NCBI GenBank assembly: GCA_020025255.1 | Contig: JAHHSK010000002.1 | Location: 1 to 59,107, forward strand | Reading direction: 5' to 3' | DNA length: 59,107 nucleotides | Source: Ruthenibacterium sp. | Lineage (GTDB): Bacteria > Bacillota > Clostridia > Oscillospirales > Ruminococcaceae | Shown here: piece by piece, positions 51,324 through 59,107 of the stretch | How the letters are laid out: each line of letters starts with the position of its first letter | Position numbering within the stretch: the first letter of the stretch is position 1 | Translations under genes and position numbers: made by a program | Notes under the pieces: generated by a model | Seen by the model: only the letters and a program-made list of their open reading frames with translations | Databases searched by the model: none | Told to the model about the DNA's origin: nothing

Positions 51324-51880
51324 ACGGTCACTCCCTCCTTTTCGAGATAAGCCTTCAGCTCACCGCGCATCCGGGTCAGCCGAACCGAAACGGTATTGCT
51401 GCGCATGTCCATTGCTTTGGCAATATCACCGACTGCATCGCCGTACCAGTATCGGCGCACAAAAATGATTCGGTTTTCCTTTTCCAGCTGTGCCAGGAAC
51501 TGATTGAGTTTTCGTGTCAATTCCCTTGCTGAAAAGCTTGATTCGGTTGTATCAGCCGCTGAAAGGCAGCCTTCCAGTTCGTCCAAAGCAACATCATAGC
51601 TGCTGTTGCGTTTATGCGCCGTGTTCTTATGATATCGTGCTATTGCAATATTGCGGACGATCCGATATAGATATGTGCAAAGCGGATTCGGACGCTGCGG
51701 GGGAACTGTATTCCACACCGCAAGATATGCATCATTTACACATTCCTCTGCATCCCTATCACTATGTAGGATGTTTTTTGCAATTCTCCGGCAGCCTTGT
51801 TCGTATTTCTGTGCAAGCTGTGTGACCGCCTGTTCCGACCGTGCAAAAAACAGTTCCAAAATCGTACGATCCTCCTGCAT
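51320..51880 (-). CDS. ECF-type RNA polymerase sigma factor
   Basis: A 186-residue sigma-70 family protein with only regions 2 and 4. Region 2 (about 20-90) shows DAEECVNDAYLAVWNTVPPQRPNPLCTYLYRIVRN, with the DxEECVNDxYLxxW pattern of clostridial ECF factors. Region 4 (about 125-180) has the helix-turn-helix YWYGDAVGDIAKAMDMRSNTVSVRLTRMRGEL. It is first in the operon sigma, membrane partner, serpin, lipoprotein, so it most likely directs expression of the serpin operon and of itself. Confidence 0.93.
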   Translation of the reverse strand: MQEDRTILELFFARSEQAVTQLAQKYEQGCRRIAKNILHSDRDAEECVNDAYLAVWNTVPPQRPNPLCTYLYRIVRNIAIARYHKNTAHKRNSSYDVALDELEGCLSAADTTESSFSARELTRKLNQFLAQLEKENRIIFVRRYWYGDAVGDIAKAMDMRSNTVSVRLTRMRGELKAYLEKEGVTV

Positions 51881-52189
51881 TCCTTCCCCGCCTTTCTTTG
51901 CCCCTCATCTATTTACTATGGAACCGTACCGGAATATTACCGAAAATCTGATAAATTTTTCTTTGAGGAAAGCGTATCAAATCAGCGGTGTTTTTTCAAG
52001 CCTGTGCCGCTTGCCGGTATTCTTAAGAAATTCTTTTGATTTGCCTGCTGCACCGTTTTAGAATTGCACGATATCCTTGAAGACATAAGGCTGGGGCTTT
52101 GTTCCCCTGCCGGTTTTAAAAAAGGGGGAATGCGTTGAGTGCACTTGTTTTATTCTGCCGTCTTTTGTGTTCCGCACAAGTTTCCTTTC
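51881..52189. other. Intergenic region upstream of the ECF sigma gene
   Basis: Between the divergent sigma and response-regulator genes. Three ACCG half-sites occur at 51923-51926, 51928-51931 and 51939-51942, about 45-60 bases upstream of the sigma start on its template side, where an autoregulated ECF promoter or another regulator site might lie. No standard sigma-A promoter for the sigma gene was found. No gene or RNA was recognised in the rest. Confidence 0.35.
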
Positions 52190-52219
52190 TTGTTGCAGAC
52201 TGCGTTTCCATGCTATACT
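52190..52219 (+). promoter_or_regulatory. Promoter of the second two-component system
   Basis: Plus-strand -10 TATACT (52214-52219) with -35 TTGTTG (52190-52195) at 18-base spacing; an alternative -35 TTGCAG at 15 bases is possible. About 70 bases before the start codon. Confidence 0.55.
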
Positions 52220-52290
52220 GGATAGCAGATAATCAAACCGATCGAACAGAGCTGCTTGCGGCACTTTGTTTGGCATAAAGGAGTTTCATC

Positions 52291-52995
52291 ATGGAGTATC
52301 ACATTCTTGTCGTGGAGGACGACCGGGAAATTTTAAACGGCATTGCCATTTATCTTAAAAATCAGGGGTATGAGGTGTTCAAGGCATCCAACGGCCAGGA
52401 AGGGCTTGATCTGATTGCCCGCAACGAAATACACCTTGCCATTGTCGATATCATGATGCCCGTTATGGACGGCGTGACAATGACTATGAAGCTGCGGGAA
52501 AGCCATGATTTCCCGGTTATCATGCTTTCCGCCAAGTCCGAAGACATTGATAAGATCACAGGGCTGAACATCGGCGCGGACGATTACGTTACTAAACCCT
52601 TCGTTCCTATGGAGCTTTTGGCGCGCGTCAATTCCCAGCTGCGGCGGTACACAAAATATCTAAGTGCCCTGAAAAAAGCCGCTGCGCCCAACGAGCACGT
52701 TTTCACCGTAGGCGGGCTGGAGCTGAACGAACAGACCTTTGAGCTTACGGTGGACGGCGCACCGGTAAAGCTGACGCCGCTGGAATTTAAAATCATGCTT
52801 CTTTTCATGAAGAATCCGGGGCGGGTTTTTTCCGCAGATGAAATTTACGAAAAAGTCTGGAATGAACGCGCCGTGAACACCGACACCATTATGGTGCATG
52901 TACGCAATATACGGGAAAAAATTGAAATCAACCCGAAAGAACCAAAATATTTAAAGGTGGTATGGGGAATTGGATACAAAATCGAAAAGCAGTAA
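52291..52995 (+). CDS. Response regulator, OmpR/PhoB family
   Basis: A 234-residue regulator: receiver domain with acidic E9-D10-D11, phospho-acceptor D53 (IVDIMMP), S/T in MLSAKSE and K in VTKPF, then a winged-helix domain (about 135-234) with LTPLEFKIMLLFMKNPGRVFSADEIYEKVW and KVVWGIGYKIE. It resembles the VanR/KdpE-type regulators of Clostridia. AAGGAG lies upstream of the ATG at 52291. Its last 26 bases overlap the kinase gene. Confidence 0.94.
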   Translation: MEYHILVVEDDREILNGIAIYLKNQGYEVFKASNGQEGLDLIARNEIHLAIVDIMMPVMDGVTMTMKLRESHDFPVIMLSAKSEDIDKITGLNIGADDYVTKPFVPMELLARVNSQLRRYTKYLSALKKAAAPNEHVFTVGGLELNEQTFELTVDGAPVKLTPLEFKIMLLFMKNPGRVFSADEIYEKVWNERAVNTDTIMVHVRNIREKIEINPKEPKYLKVVWGIGYKIEKQ

Positions 52996-55615
52996 AGCAA
53001 TCGGCATTGTGCTCAGCATCCTTTTGGTGCTGGGGCTTGCCGTTGGTGCTGTCGGCACTTATCCTTCCATTTCGGATCAGCTGAAAATGCAGCAATCTCC
53101 TGTTTACAACTCGGAATGGTTTGAAGATGAACTTACCGATTTTATTTACGGCACTTATTATTTTACCAAAAGCAACGGCCAAACTTTGACGCCCAGTGAG
53201 GTTTTTCTGCCTGAATTTACACAGGAAACGTTTCAATATGAACAGGAATACCGCAAGCTTGTGCGCGATGCGGCTTTATCCGGCAATATCAGCAGCGAGC
53301 TTCTTGCCGATTTATCGAACCAGAATTTCTATATAACCGAACAAGGGGCACGCAATCTGCCATCCGATGAGGTACAAAACGTTCCCTCGCAGGAATTCCC
53401 CGTCCGGGAACCGGATGCACAACAGGATAACACTATTTCCATTGAAAATGCCACGGATGACGCAGGAAAGCCTTTGGTGCTTACGCAGGATGATCTTGTG
53501 CAGGGCGGGCTCGATCTTGTGGAGCGCAGCAAGATCCTGAGCGAATTTGATTCCGATTTCTTCTATTCCTCTTCCCGAGTCAACGAGGCTGTTTTCAACC
53601 CGCACAACATTATTTTCAGCGTGCAGACAGACGGCGGCACGGCGATAACCAATGACAAAAGCGGTGTGATTTCCGGCCTGCTTTCATCCGCCGACCCTCG
53701 CCTTTCCTTGCCGGAAGCATATCAGTTTTTGATTCGCGTGCAATTTGACAAAAACGGAAATTTCACGATCCGCGATCTGCTGACAGAAGACCCCCAATAT
53801 GCACAGGGCCACAGGGTAACGATTGAAAACACGATCCGCAATTACCCTTTCCGTATGCTCAATACTCACGGTGTTCCTTCCCGCTTCGGCACTTCCCCCT
53901 TAAAAAAATACGCTTTTAACGAATCTTCGTTTTTGAACGCGCAATCTATTCTCCCGCGCGGCATCACCGCTGTTTTTGCCATACCCCGAGAGATCGTTGC
54001 CGGCGATCTTGTCGCGGACATCGCTTTTTCCAGCCTGCAGGCAAACTTAGGCCGCACCCTGTTCCCTTTGGTGTTCATCGCGGTTCTGGGCATCGGTGCA
54101 CTGGCCGGCCTTGTATTCGGGCTGTTCCGCTTTTGGAATCTCGGCAGCGGCAGACTGCTGCGGAATATTCCGGTTGAATTGCTGCTTGCGGCCGACATCA
54201 CCCTTGCTATGGCCGGATATAAAATTTTGATACTCCTTTTGATCCCGACGCTGAACGGCTCGTTTTCTTTGTTCCTGACAAAAAACATGCTCCTTTCCCC
54301 TGCCGCTGCGCAGGCTCTTACCATTGCCGCAAACTTTGCCGTATGGATCGTTTTTGCTGCAACTGCTTATGTTTCACTCCTTTCCTATGCCAAGATATTC
54401 CGCATAGGGCCTGCCGCCTATCTGACCGAACGCAGCTGGTGCGTGCAAATCCTTTTGTGGCTTTGGCGCATCATCCGCACATTCTGTCAAAAGATCTGGA
54501 CATCGGTTTTCGATATCCGCCTGGAAGCATCTGCGCACAGCACCATTCTGAAGCTGGTTGCACTGCATACGGTTATTTGCACCGGCATCTGCCTGCTTTG
54601 GGTCTATGCACTTCCTCTTGTCGCCGTGTACTCGATTTTCCTGTACCTTGTGCTGAAAAAGAAATACATTGCGTTCCAGTCCGACTATCAAAACATTCAA
54701 AATGCGGTTTCCCAGATGTCCGAAGGCAATCTCGATTTCCAAATGGAGGAAAATGCCGGCGTGTTTGAACCGCTGAGAGCCGAGCTGTGCGAGGTGCGCA
54801 GCGGCTTTAAAAAAGCAGTGGATCAGGAAGTGAAAAGCCAGAATATGAAAACCGAGCTGATCACAAACGTATCGCACGATCTGAAAACGCCGCTCACTGC
54901 AATCATCACCTATATCGATCTGCTGAAGGATGAAACGATTTCGGACGAACAGCGCCGCGAATATATCAGCACGCTGGATCACAAAAGTCAGCGTCTCAAG
55001 CAGCTGATTTCAGATCTTTTTGAAGTGAGCAAGGCATCCTCTCAAAATGTGACGCTCGATTTGGAGCGGTTGGATCTATGCGCTCTTTTAAAACAGGTGC
55101 GATATGAACTGGGCGATAAAATCCAAGAAAGCGGCCTTGATTTCCGCTGGGATATCCCGCAGGAGAAGGTCTTCGTGATGCTGGATGGCAACCGAACCTG
55201 CCGCATCTTTGAAAATCTGATCATCAACATAACCAAGTACTCCCTGCCCGGAACCCGCGCATATATCAGCCTTGCCGCATCGGATCGCACCGTGCGTGCA
55301 GTCTTCCGCAATATTTCGGCCGCCGAGCTCCCCGCCGATGCACAAAAGCTTACCGAACGCTTTGTCCGCGGGGATGAATCCCGCAACACGGAAGGCAACG
55401 GCCTGGGACTTGCCATTGTGAAAAGCTTCGTGGAACTGCAGCACGGCACCCTGCGCATTTCGGTGGACGGCGATCTGTTCAAGGCTGAAGTCGAATGGGC
55501 ATTGGCGCCCGACTGCGAACCGGAAAGCCCGGCAGCAGCTGATGATTTGCAGCAAAGCGTCGATTCCAACGCCCTGCCCGCAGTGCCAAGCACAGAACCC
55601 GAAAGCACGTTCTGA
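52970..55615 (+). CDS. Large sensor histidine kinase (881 residues)
   Basis: An 881-residue kinase from TTG 52970 (AGGTGG nine bases upstream), overlapping the regulator by 26 bases. One membrane segment (about 11-28) leads to an outside domain of about 330 residues, then several further membrane segments (about 365-590), a linker region, HisKA with phospho-acceptor His at about residue 636 in NVSHDLKTPL, and a HATPase domain with a G-rich EGNGLGLAIVKSFVE. The C-terminal tail is Ser/Pro-rich. The long multi-segment middle is unusual. Ligand unknown. A small membrane protein gene follows. Confidence 0.92.
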   Translation: MDTKSKSSKAIGIVLSILLVLGLAVGAVGTYPSISDQLKMQQSPVYNSEWFEDELTDFIYGTYYFTKSNGQTLTPSEVFLPEFTQETFQYEQEYRKLVRDAALSGNISSELLADLSNQNFYITEQGARNLPSDEVQNVPSQEFPVREPDAQQDNTISIENATDDAGKPLVLTQDDLVQGGLDLVERSKILSEFDSDFFYSSSRVNEAVFNPHNIIFSVQTDGGTAITNDKSGVISGLLSSADPRLSLPEAYQFLIRVQFDKNGNFTIRDLLTEDPQYAQGHRVTIENTIRNYPFRMLNTHGVPSRFGTSPLKKYAFNESSFLNAQSILPRGITAVFAIPREIVAGDLVADIAFSSLQANLGRTLFPLVFIAVLGIGALAGLVFGLFRFWNLGSGRLLRNIPVELLLAADITLAMAGYKILILLLIPTLNGSFSLFLTKNMLLSPAAAQALTIAANFAVWIVFAATAYVSLLSYAKIFRIGPAAYLTERSWCVQILLWLWRIIRTFCQKIWTSVFDIRLEASAHSTILKLVALHTVICTGICLLWVYALPLVAVYSIFLYLVLKKKYIAFQSDYQNIQNAVSQMSEGNLDFQMEENAGVFEPLRAELCEVRSGFKKAVDQEVKSQNMKTELITNVSHDLKTPLTAIITYIDLLKDETISDEQRREYISTLDHKSQRLKQLISDLFEVSKASSQNVTLDLERLDLCALLKQVRYELGDKIQESGLDFRWDIPQEKVFVMLDGNRTCRIFENLIINITKYSLPGTRAYISLAASDRTVRAVFRNISAAELPADAQKLTERFVRGDESRNTEGNGLGLAIVKSFVELQHGTLRISVDGDLFKAEVEWALAPDCEPESPAAADDLQQSVDSNALPAVPSTEPESTF

Positions 55616-55649
55616 TCTTCTCTTTTTGTTCCCTCAATAAACGATACCG

Positions 55650-55684
55650 CCGTCTGCCGTTCGGAACAGACCGGCAGACGGTTT
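55650..55684 (+). terminator. Terminator after the large kinase
   Basis: Arms CCGTCTGCCG (55650-55659) and complement (55672-55681) followed by TTTCC; the T-run is short. Confidence 0.6.
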
Positions 55685-55715
55685 CCTACTTTTACACAAC
55701 AAAGGCGGTGTTTTT

Positions 55716-56126
55716 ATGCTTTCACGCAAATCGACCCGGTGGGATATCTTCCTTCGTATTTTCTTCATCGTGTGCACCTTTTCCCTGTTTCTGCCGTGGT
55801 TCACCTATCATGCCCCGGTCATGGGCTATCGCTTTGGCTTTACCTTCATCCAGCTGTTTGCCATACCTCTTCTTGTGATCGGCGTGTATCTTTTCATGCC
55901 GAAAAAAAATAACGCACTTTTGGTGGCAGCCGAATTCAGTGTCACGGCAAATCTTGCCGTTCTGGTAGCAGTTTTGGGGCTGTGGCAGGAAATCTGCAAT
56001 ATCAAGCGCGGGTTTCAGCTGCTTGACGGCCTGCACACTGCACTGCCCGGTTTTTGGTTCTCGGCGCTGCTTTTCATTCTTTTCTTTCTGATTTTTCAAG
56101 GAGAATTCTGGAAACGGCTTGTGTAA
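55716..56126 (+). CDS. Small four-segment membrane protein, unknown function
   Basis: A 136-residue protein with four hydrophobic segments (about 10-28, 42-60, 67-88, 108-130) and basic ends. AAAGGCGG precedes the ATG by seven bases. It was not recognised as a known family. It lies downstream of the large kinase, separated by a weak terminator, and may be an accessory to that system. Confidence 0.6.
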   Translation: MLSRKSTRWDIFLRIFFIVCTFSLFLPWFTYHAPVMGYRFGFTFIQLFAIPLLVIGVYLFMPKKNNALLVAAEFSVTANLAVLVAVLGLWQEICNIKRGFQLLDGLHTALPGFWFSALLFILFFLIFQGEFWKRLV

Positions 56127-56185
56127 TGGCTCGGGTTCTTTTCAATTTCGCCCCGCAAAGCCGCCGACTCCTTGCCCACCGCAAA

Positions 56186-56222
56186 AAATACGGCACAGCC
56201 CGAAAAAGGCTGTGCCGTATTT
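56186..56222. terminator. Bidirectional terminator before the GH3 gene
   Basis: Arms AAATACGGCACAGCC (56186-56200) and complement (56208-56222) with loop CGAAAAA. It lies between convergent genes. Confidence 0.9.
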
Positions 56223-56255
56223 CTTTATTTTCTTCTATTTTCGGCAAATGCGCGT

Positions 56256-57962
56256 TTACAGCTTGGTATCCCAGCGGCCGCACCAGACGTTTTCCTCCGG
56301 CACGCCCTTGAATTCACTGTCACCGCACAGCTTTTCGATCATCACATCAATCACTTCCGGGCTGTCCATATAACAGTTGACATATGTATGGCTCATGGTC
56401 AGATCGATCAGATAATTGGGCAGATACAGGCTGATAAACGCCGTCGGAACCTGGCTGACGTACCACGGCTGCTGACCGGGCATGGTCCACTTCACCCGCA
56501 TCGTATTGTACTGGGCAAAACCGACCTGATCGATAAATACCAGCACACCGTCTGTATTTTTCGTGAAATCCTCCATGCTTCCTTTTGCCGCGACCGCGTC
56601 CCCATCTTCCACGATAAATCCGCGCGCCTGCAGCTTTTGGATGATCTGCGCCTTGATTTTTGCCCCGGAATCATCGCGAATCAGCTTGCCGGCAATCACC
56701 TTGCCATCGCCTTCCAGGAAATACACGCGCAGCCGCTTTTTGTGCACGGGATCCAGCGGCAGCATTTTCTGCGTATCTTTCACCAGCGTAATGAACTGAT
56801 CGGCACATTCTTTCGCAATTTTTCGATGTTCTTCACAGCCGACTACACTCAGATTTTCCTTTGGCGGCAAAAGCGTACCTGCGGCCTGTTTTTTGTGCAG
56901 GCCGATGCTTGCCTTTACGCCAAGGATCCGGCGCAGTGCATCCTGCATGCGTTCCTCGGTGATAACCCCGTTCTTATAGCCGTCCATCATATAGCCGAAA
57001 TCTTCATCCATATCGTTGAAGAACAGGAACATATCACAGCCCGCTGCAATGGCAGCCGGAACCTGCTGCGAACGCGGCATGGCTCCAAACATGCCGATCA
57101 TATGGCTTGCATCCGTAACCACAAGCCCGTTGAAGCCAAGCTTTCCCTTCAGAAGGCCGGTAATCAGTTCGGGGCAGAGTGTTGCAGGCAGAATTTCGCT
57201 GTCTTTGAGCGGGTGATCCGCCAGCCTGCGCTGCCAAGCCGGCTGCGCAATATGCCCGGCCATGATCGTCTTGACCCCGTAATCGATCAATTCCTGATAT
57301 ACACGCCCAAACGTGTTCATCCAGGTATCGGCATCCAGGTCGTTGATGCCCATCATCAAATGCTGGTCGCATTCCTCGGTGCCATCGCCGGGAAAGTGTT
57401 TAATGGTCGTTGCCATTTCGCATTCTTGCGTTCCGCGGATAAACGCCTTGGCATAATCGATCGTGCGGTCCGGATCCGCACAGAACGAACGGGTCTGCAC
57501 GATCGTATTGCGCCAGTTCTGCAAAAGGTCTACAATCGGCGCAAAGTTCCAGTTGGAACCGATTGCCATTGCTTCTGTTCCGCTGACTTTTGCGGTTTTG
57601 TACGCAACCTCGGGGTCGCGCGAAGCTGCGGTGGAAGCGCCGCAGGAAACCGCTGTGCCGCCGCCGACACCGCCGTTGCCGCCTGCCTCACAGTTGGACG
57701 CCACCAGCAGAGGGATCTTACTGTATTTTTGAAATGTGCTGACCATTTCATACAGTTCCTGCGCCGATTTATTATGATAACGCAGTGCCCCGGGATGATA
57801 TTTTTCCGCAACTTCGCGAATGGATTCGGGACTGAAATCCAGCACCATATTCACAAACAGCTGCCCGACTTTTTCTTCATCGGTCATTCCGGCAATGGTG
57901 TCCTCGACCCATTTGACGTCATCATCGGAAAGATAATACGGCTTTGCCTTTAAATCAACCAC
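56256..57962 (-). CDS. Glycoside hydrolase family 3, NagZ-like beta-N-acetylhexosaminidase
   Basis: A 568-residue cytoplasmic-looking GH3 enzyme (no signal peptide) from GTG 57962 with GGAGAGG upstream. The TIM-barrel domain shows KHFPGDG (188-194), then the Asp-His dyad D199 and H201 (ECDQH) that acts as acid/base in NagZ-type enzymes, and the nucleophile D284 in GLVVTDASHM. A second domain follows (about 350-568). NagZ frees N-acetylglucosamine from muropeptides during wall recycling. The dyad argues for this type over beta-glucosidase GH3s. It has its own promoter. Confidence 0.9.
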   Translation of the reverse strand: MVDLKAKPYYLSDDDVKWVEDTIAGMTDEEKVGQLFVNMVLDFSPESIREVAEKYHPGALRYHNKSAQELYEMVSTFQKYSKIPLLVASNCEAGGNGGVGGGTAVSCGASTAASRDPEVAYKTAKVSGTEAMAIGSNWNFAPIVDLLQNWRNTIVQTRSFCADPDRTIDYAKAFIRGTQECEMATTIKHFPGDGTEECDQHLMMGINDLDADTWMNTFGRVYQELIDYGVKTIMAGHIAQPAWQRRLADHPLKDSEILPATLCPELITGLLKGKLGFNGLVVTDASHMIGMFGAMPRSQQVPAAIAAGCDMFLFFNDMDEDFGYMMDGYKNGVITEERMQDALRRILGVKASIGLHKKQAAGTLLPPKENLSVVGCEEHRKIAKECADQFITLVKDTQKMLPLDPVHKKRLRVYFLEGDGKVIAGKLIRDDSGAKIKAQIIQKLQARGFIVEDGDAVAAKGSMEDFTKNTDGVLVFIDQVGFAQYNTMRVKWTMPGQQPWYVSQVPTAFISLYLPNYLIDLTMSHTYVNCYMDSPEVIDVMIEKLCGDSEFKGVPEENVWCGRWDTKL

Positions 57963-58029
57963 TTTTATCCTCTCCTTTTATTTGACAGCATGCACAAAAG
58001 TCTTGCACATGTGATTCGATTATTATTTT

Positions 58030-58058
58030 ATTATAGCAACGAAATCATGCTTTTGCAA
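58030..58058 (-). promoter_or_regulatory. Sigma-A promoter of the GH3 gene
   Basis: Minus-strand -35 TTGCAA (58053-58058) and perfect -10 TATAAT (58030-58035), 17-base spacer. Between it and the gene are two TGTGCA half-sites (57991-57996 and 58004-58009) that might be a regulator site. Confidence 0.82.
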
Positions 58059-58063
58059 GGGAT

Positions 58064-59017
58064 TTACTGCAGCGTTCCGTCCAAAATCTGCATATAGTAC
58101 CATGGACGCCCTGTGTGGATCGTTTTGCCGGAAAGTTTTGCACACGGTTCGTTTTCCTCAATTTTGGGAAAGCGAAGGCTGTATGCGCACAGTGCCTGAT
58201 ATTTGAGCTTTCGTTCCCGGTTTGCCGCATTGTTTCCGTATTTGGAATCGCCGAGGATCGGACATCCGATCGATGCCATGTGTGCACGGATCTGATGCGT
58301 GCGGCCTGTCACCAATTCCACATCCAGCAGAGCAAGCTTTCCGCTGACTGCGATCGTTTTATACTTTGTAATAATTTTTTTGGCTGCCGGTGCTGCGGCA
58401 TGCAGCACGCGAACTCTGCCCGCTTTGGCATCTTTGATAAGGTAATCTTCCAGCACAGCCTGCTTGGGCTGGGGGTGTCCGAACGTAACGCACAGATATC
58501 GTTTTTCAATGCGGCGATCCTTCACCAGCTTCAGCAGAAACTCCTGTGCTCTGCACGTTTTTGCAATCAGTACGGCACCGGATGTTCCGGTATCCAGCCG
58601 ATGACACAGTTTCGGCTCAAAATCGCGCTGCGGCATGTACTCCCCTTTTTGATACAGATACGCAAGTGCCCGGTTGATCAGCGTATCGGCTGTTTTCCCC
58701 TGCTCATCCATAACCGCAAGCCCCGCCGGCTTATCCACGCACAGCACCTCGTCGTCCTCGTACACAACGTTCAGCCCTTTTCCCGCACGCAGAAAAATCG
58801 GCCCTGCGGGCACTTCCAGCACACTGTCGGGCAAATAGATGCACACTTCACAGCCCGGTTCCAGCCGTGTGGAAAGCGGCTCTTTTTTCCCATTCACCTT
58901 GATTTTGTTTTCACGCAGATATTTATGAAGCTTGCCCGGCGTCAACTGCGGAAACTGCTTTAAAATGGCAGCATCCAGCCGCGGCTTTGTCCTTTCCTCA
59001 ACCGTAAAACGTTGCAC
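58064..59017 (-). CDS. RluA family 23S rRNA pseudouridine synthase
   Basis: A 317-residue RNA pseudouridine synthase from GTG 59017 (GGGAGG six bases upstream). An S4 RNA-binding domain (about 12-60) precedes the catalytic domain with HRLDTGTSG at 139-147, catalytic D142, and the later GRTHQIRAHM. It is of the RluC/RluD type. A TACAAT -10 at 59071-59076 with a weak -35 (19-base spacer) may be its promoter. It ends just before the GH3 promoter with no clear terminator. Confidence 0.94.
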   Translation of the reverse strand: MQRFTVEERTKPRLDAAILKQFPQLTPGKLHKYLRENKIKVNGKKEPLSTRLEPGCEVCIYLPDSVLEVPAGPIFLRAGKGLNVVYEDDEVLCVDKPAGLAVMDEQGKTADTLINRALAYLYQKGEYMPQRDFEPKLCHRLDTGTSGAVLIAKTCRAQEFLLKLVKDRRIEKRYLCVTFGHPQPKQAVLEDYLIKDAKAGRVRVLHAAAPAAKKIITKYKTIAVSGKLALLDVELVTGRTHQIRAHMASIGCPILGDSKYGNNAANRERKLKYQALCAYSLRFPKIEENEPCAKLSGKTIHTGRPWYYMQILDGTLQ

Positions 59018-59107
59018 AATAATCCTCCCGCGCAGAACATTTGGATGTCCCGCTCTTATTTCTTGTTTTTATTGTACCACAATATTCCATTTTCGCAGCA
59101 ACATTTC

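Noticed and set aside
56172..57953. 593-codon plus-strand open frame opposite the GH3 gene
   Set aside because: The minus strand encodes a GH3 enzyme with intact catalytic motifs; the antisense frame has no motif or ribosome site.
57987..58013. CcpA cre site in the GH3 leader
   Set aside because: The repeated TGTGCA elements do not fit the cre consensus spacing; only a generic candidate site is noted.
1..59107. CRISPR array, prophage, insertion sequence or integrated element
   Set aside because: No regularly spaced repeats, transposase, integrase or phage structural genes were seen, and gene content and codon use look uniform.

Overview
The window reads as chromosomal DNA from an anaerobic, endospore-forming Firmicute of class Clostridia. 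Support for this: a CIRCE-controlled groESL, HPr kinase, WhiA and RapZ, the GatCAB amidotransferase, a gerA-gerB-gerC germinant-receptor operon and yunB (endospores), a reverse rubrerythrin and a rubredoxin (anaerobe), a T-box in front of ileS, and sigma-A promoters with 17-base spacers throughout. A lipoprotein serpin, a BceRSAB peptide-resistance module and a GH3 hexosaminidase would suit a gut commensal, but that is inference. No rRNA, tRNA, insertion sequence, prophage or CRISPR array was seen.

Layout. 1-3.1 kb (minus): groEL (cut at the edge), groES, a lipid-kinase-like gene. 3.6-5.1 kb (minus): pspA and a GIDE-domain membrane protein. 5.5-7.7 kb (minus): reverse rubrerythrin with a Fur/PerR-like box, then apbE and a Gx-transporter/HepS-I-like gene. 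7.9-11.1 kb (plus): DUF4358 lipoprotein, MBOAT acyltransferase and DHHW protein, a presumed surface O-acylation cassette. 11.2-15.8 kb (plus): response regulator, intramembrane-sensing kinase and ABC exporter of Bce type. 15.8-21.8 kb (minus): yunB, ligA, gatC, gatA, gatB. 22.1-32.0 kb (minus): an eight-gene run hprK, PHP phosphatase, ROK kinase, murB, rapZ, whiA, dnaE, pfkA. 32.3-33.5 kb (plus): GT4 glycosyltransferase. 33.6-37.2 kb (minus): gerA, gerB, gerC; divergent from it YetF and DUF4363. 38.4-47 kb (minus): sugar isomerase with nrdR, secD with secF, a type Ic aminotransferase, and ileS behind a T-box. 47.4-49 kb: a DtxR/MntR-type regulator, rubredoxin, a zinc-ribbon membrane protein and two structured non-coding stretches. 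49.1-51.9 kb (minus): ECF sigma factor, membrane-anchored partner, lipoprotein serpin and small lipoprotein. 52.3-56.1 kb (plus): a two-component system with an 881-residue kinase and a small membrane protein. 56.2-59 kb (minus): RluA pseudouridine synthase and a GH3 enzyme.

Working together. Much of the accessory content concerns the envelope: sensing damage (PspA/GIDE, BceRS, ECF sigma with its partner, the large kinase), modifying surface polymers (MBOAT/DHHW, GT4), exporting proteins or peptides (SecDF, BceAB) and resisting proteases (serpin). The best candidates for something poorly described are the sigma/partner/serpin/lipoprotein operon, the O-acylation trio beside the Bce module, and the two structured non-coding regions at 48.1-48.4 and 48.85-49.05 kb. 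Many genes start with TTG or GTG; those starts were chosen from Shine-Dalgarno position.
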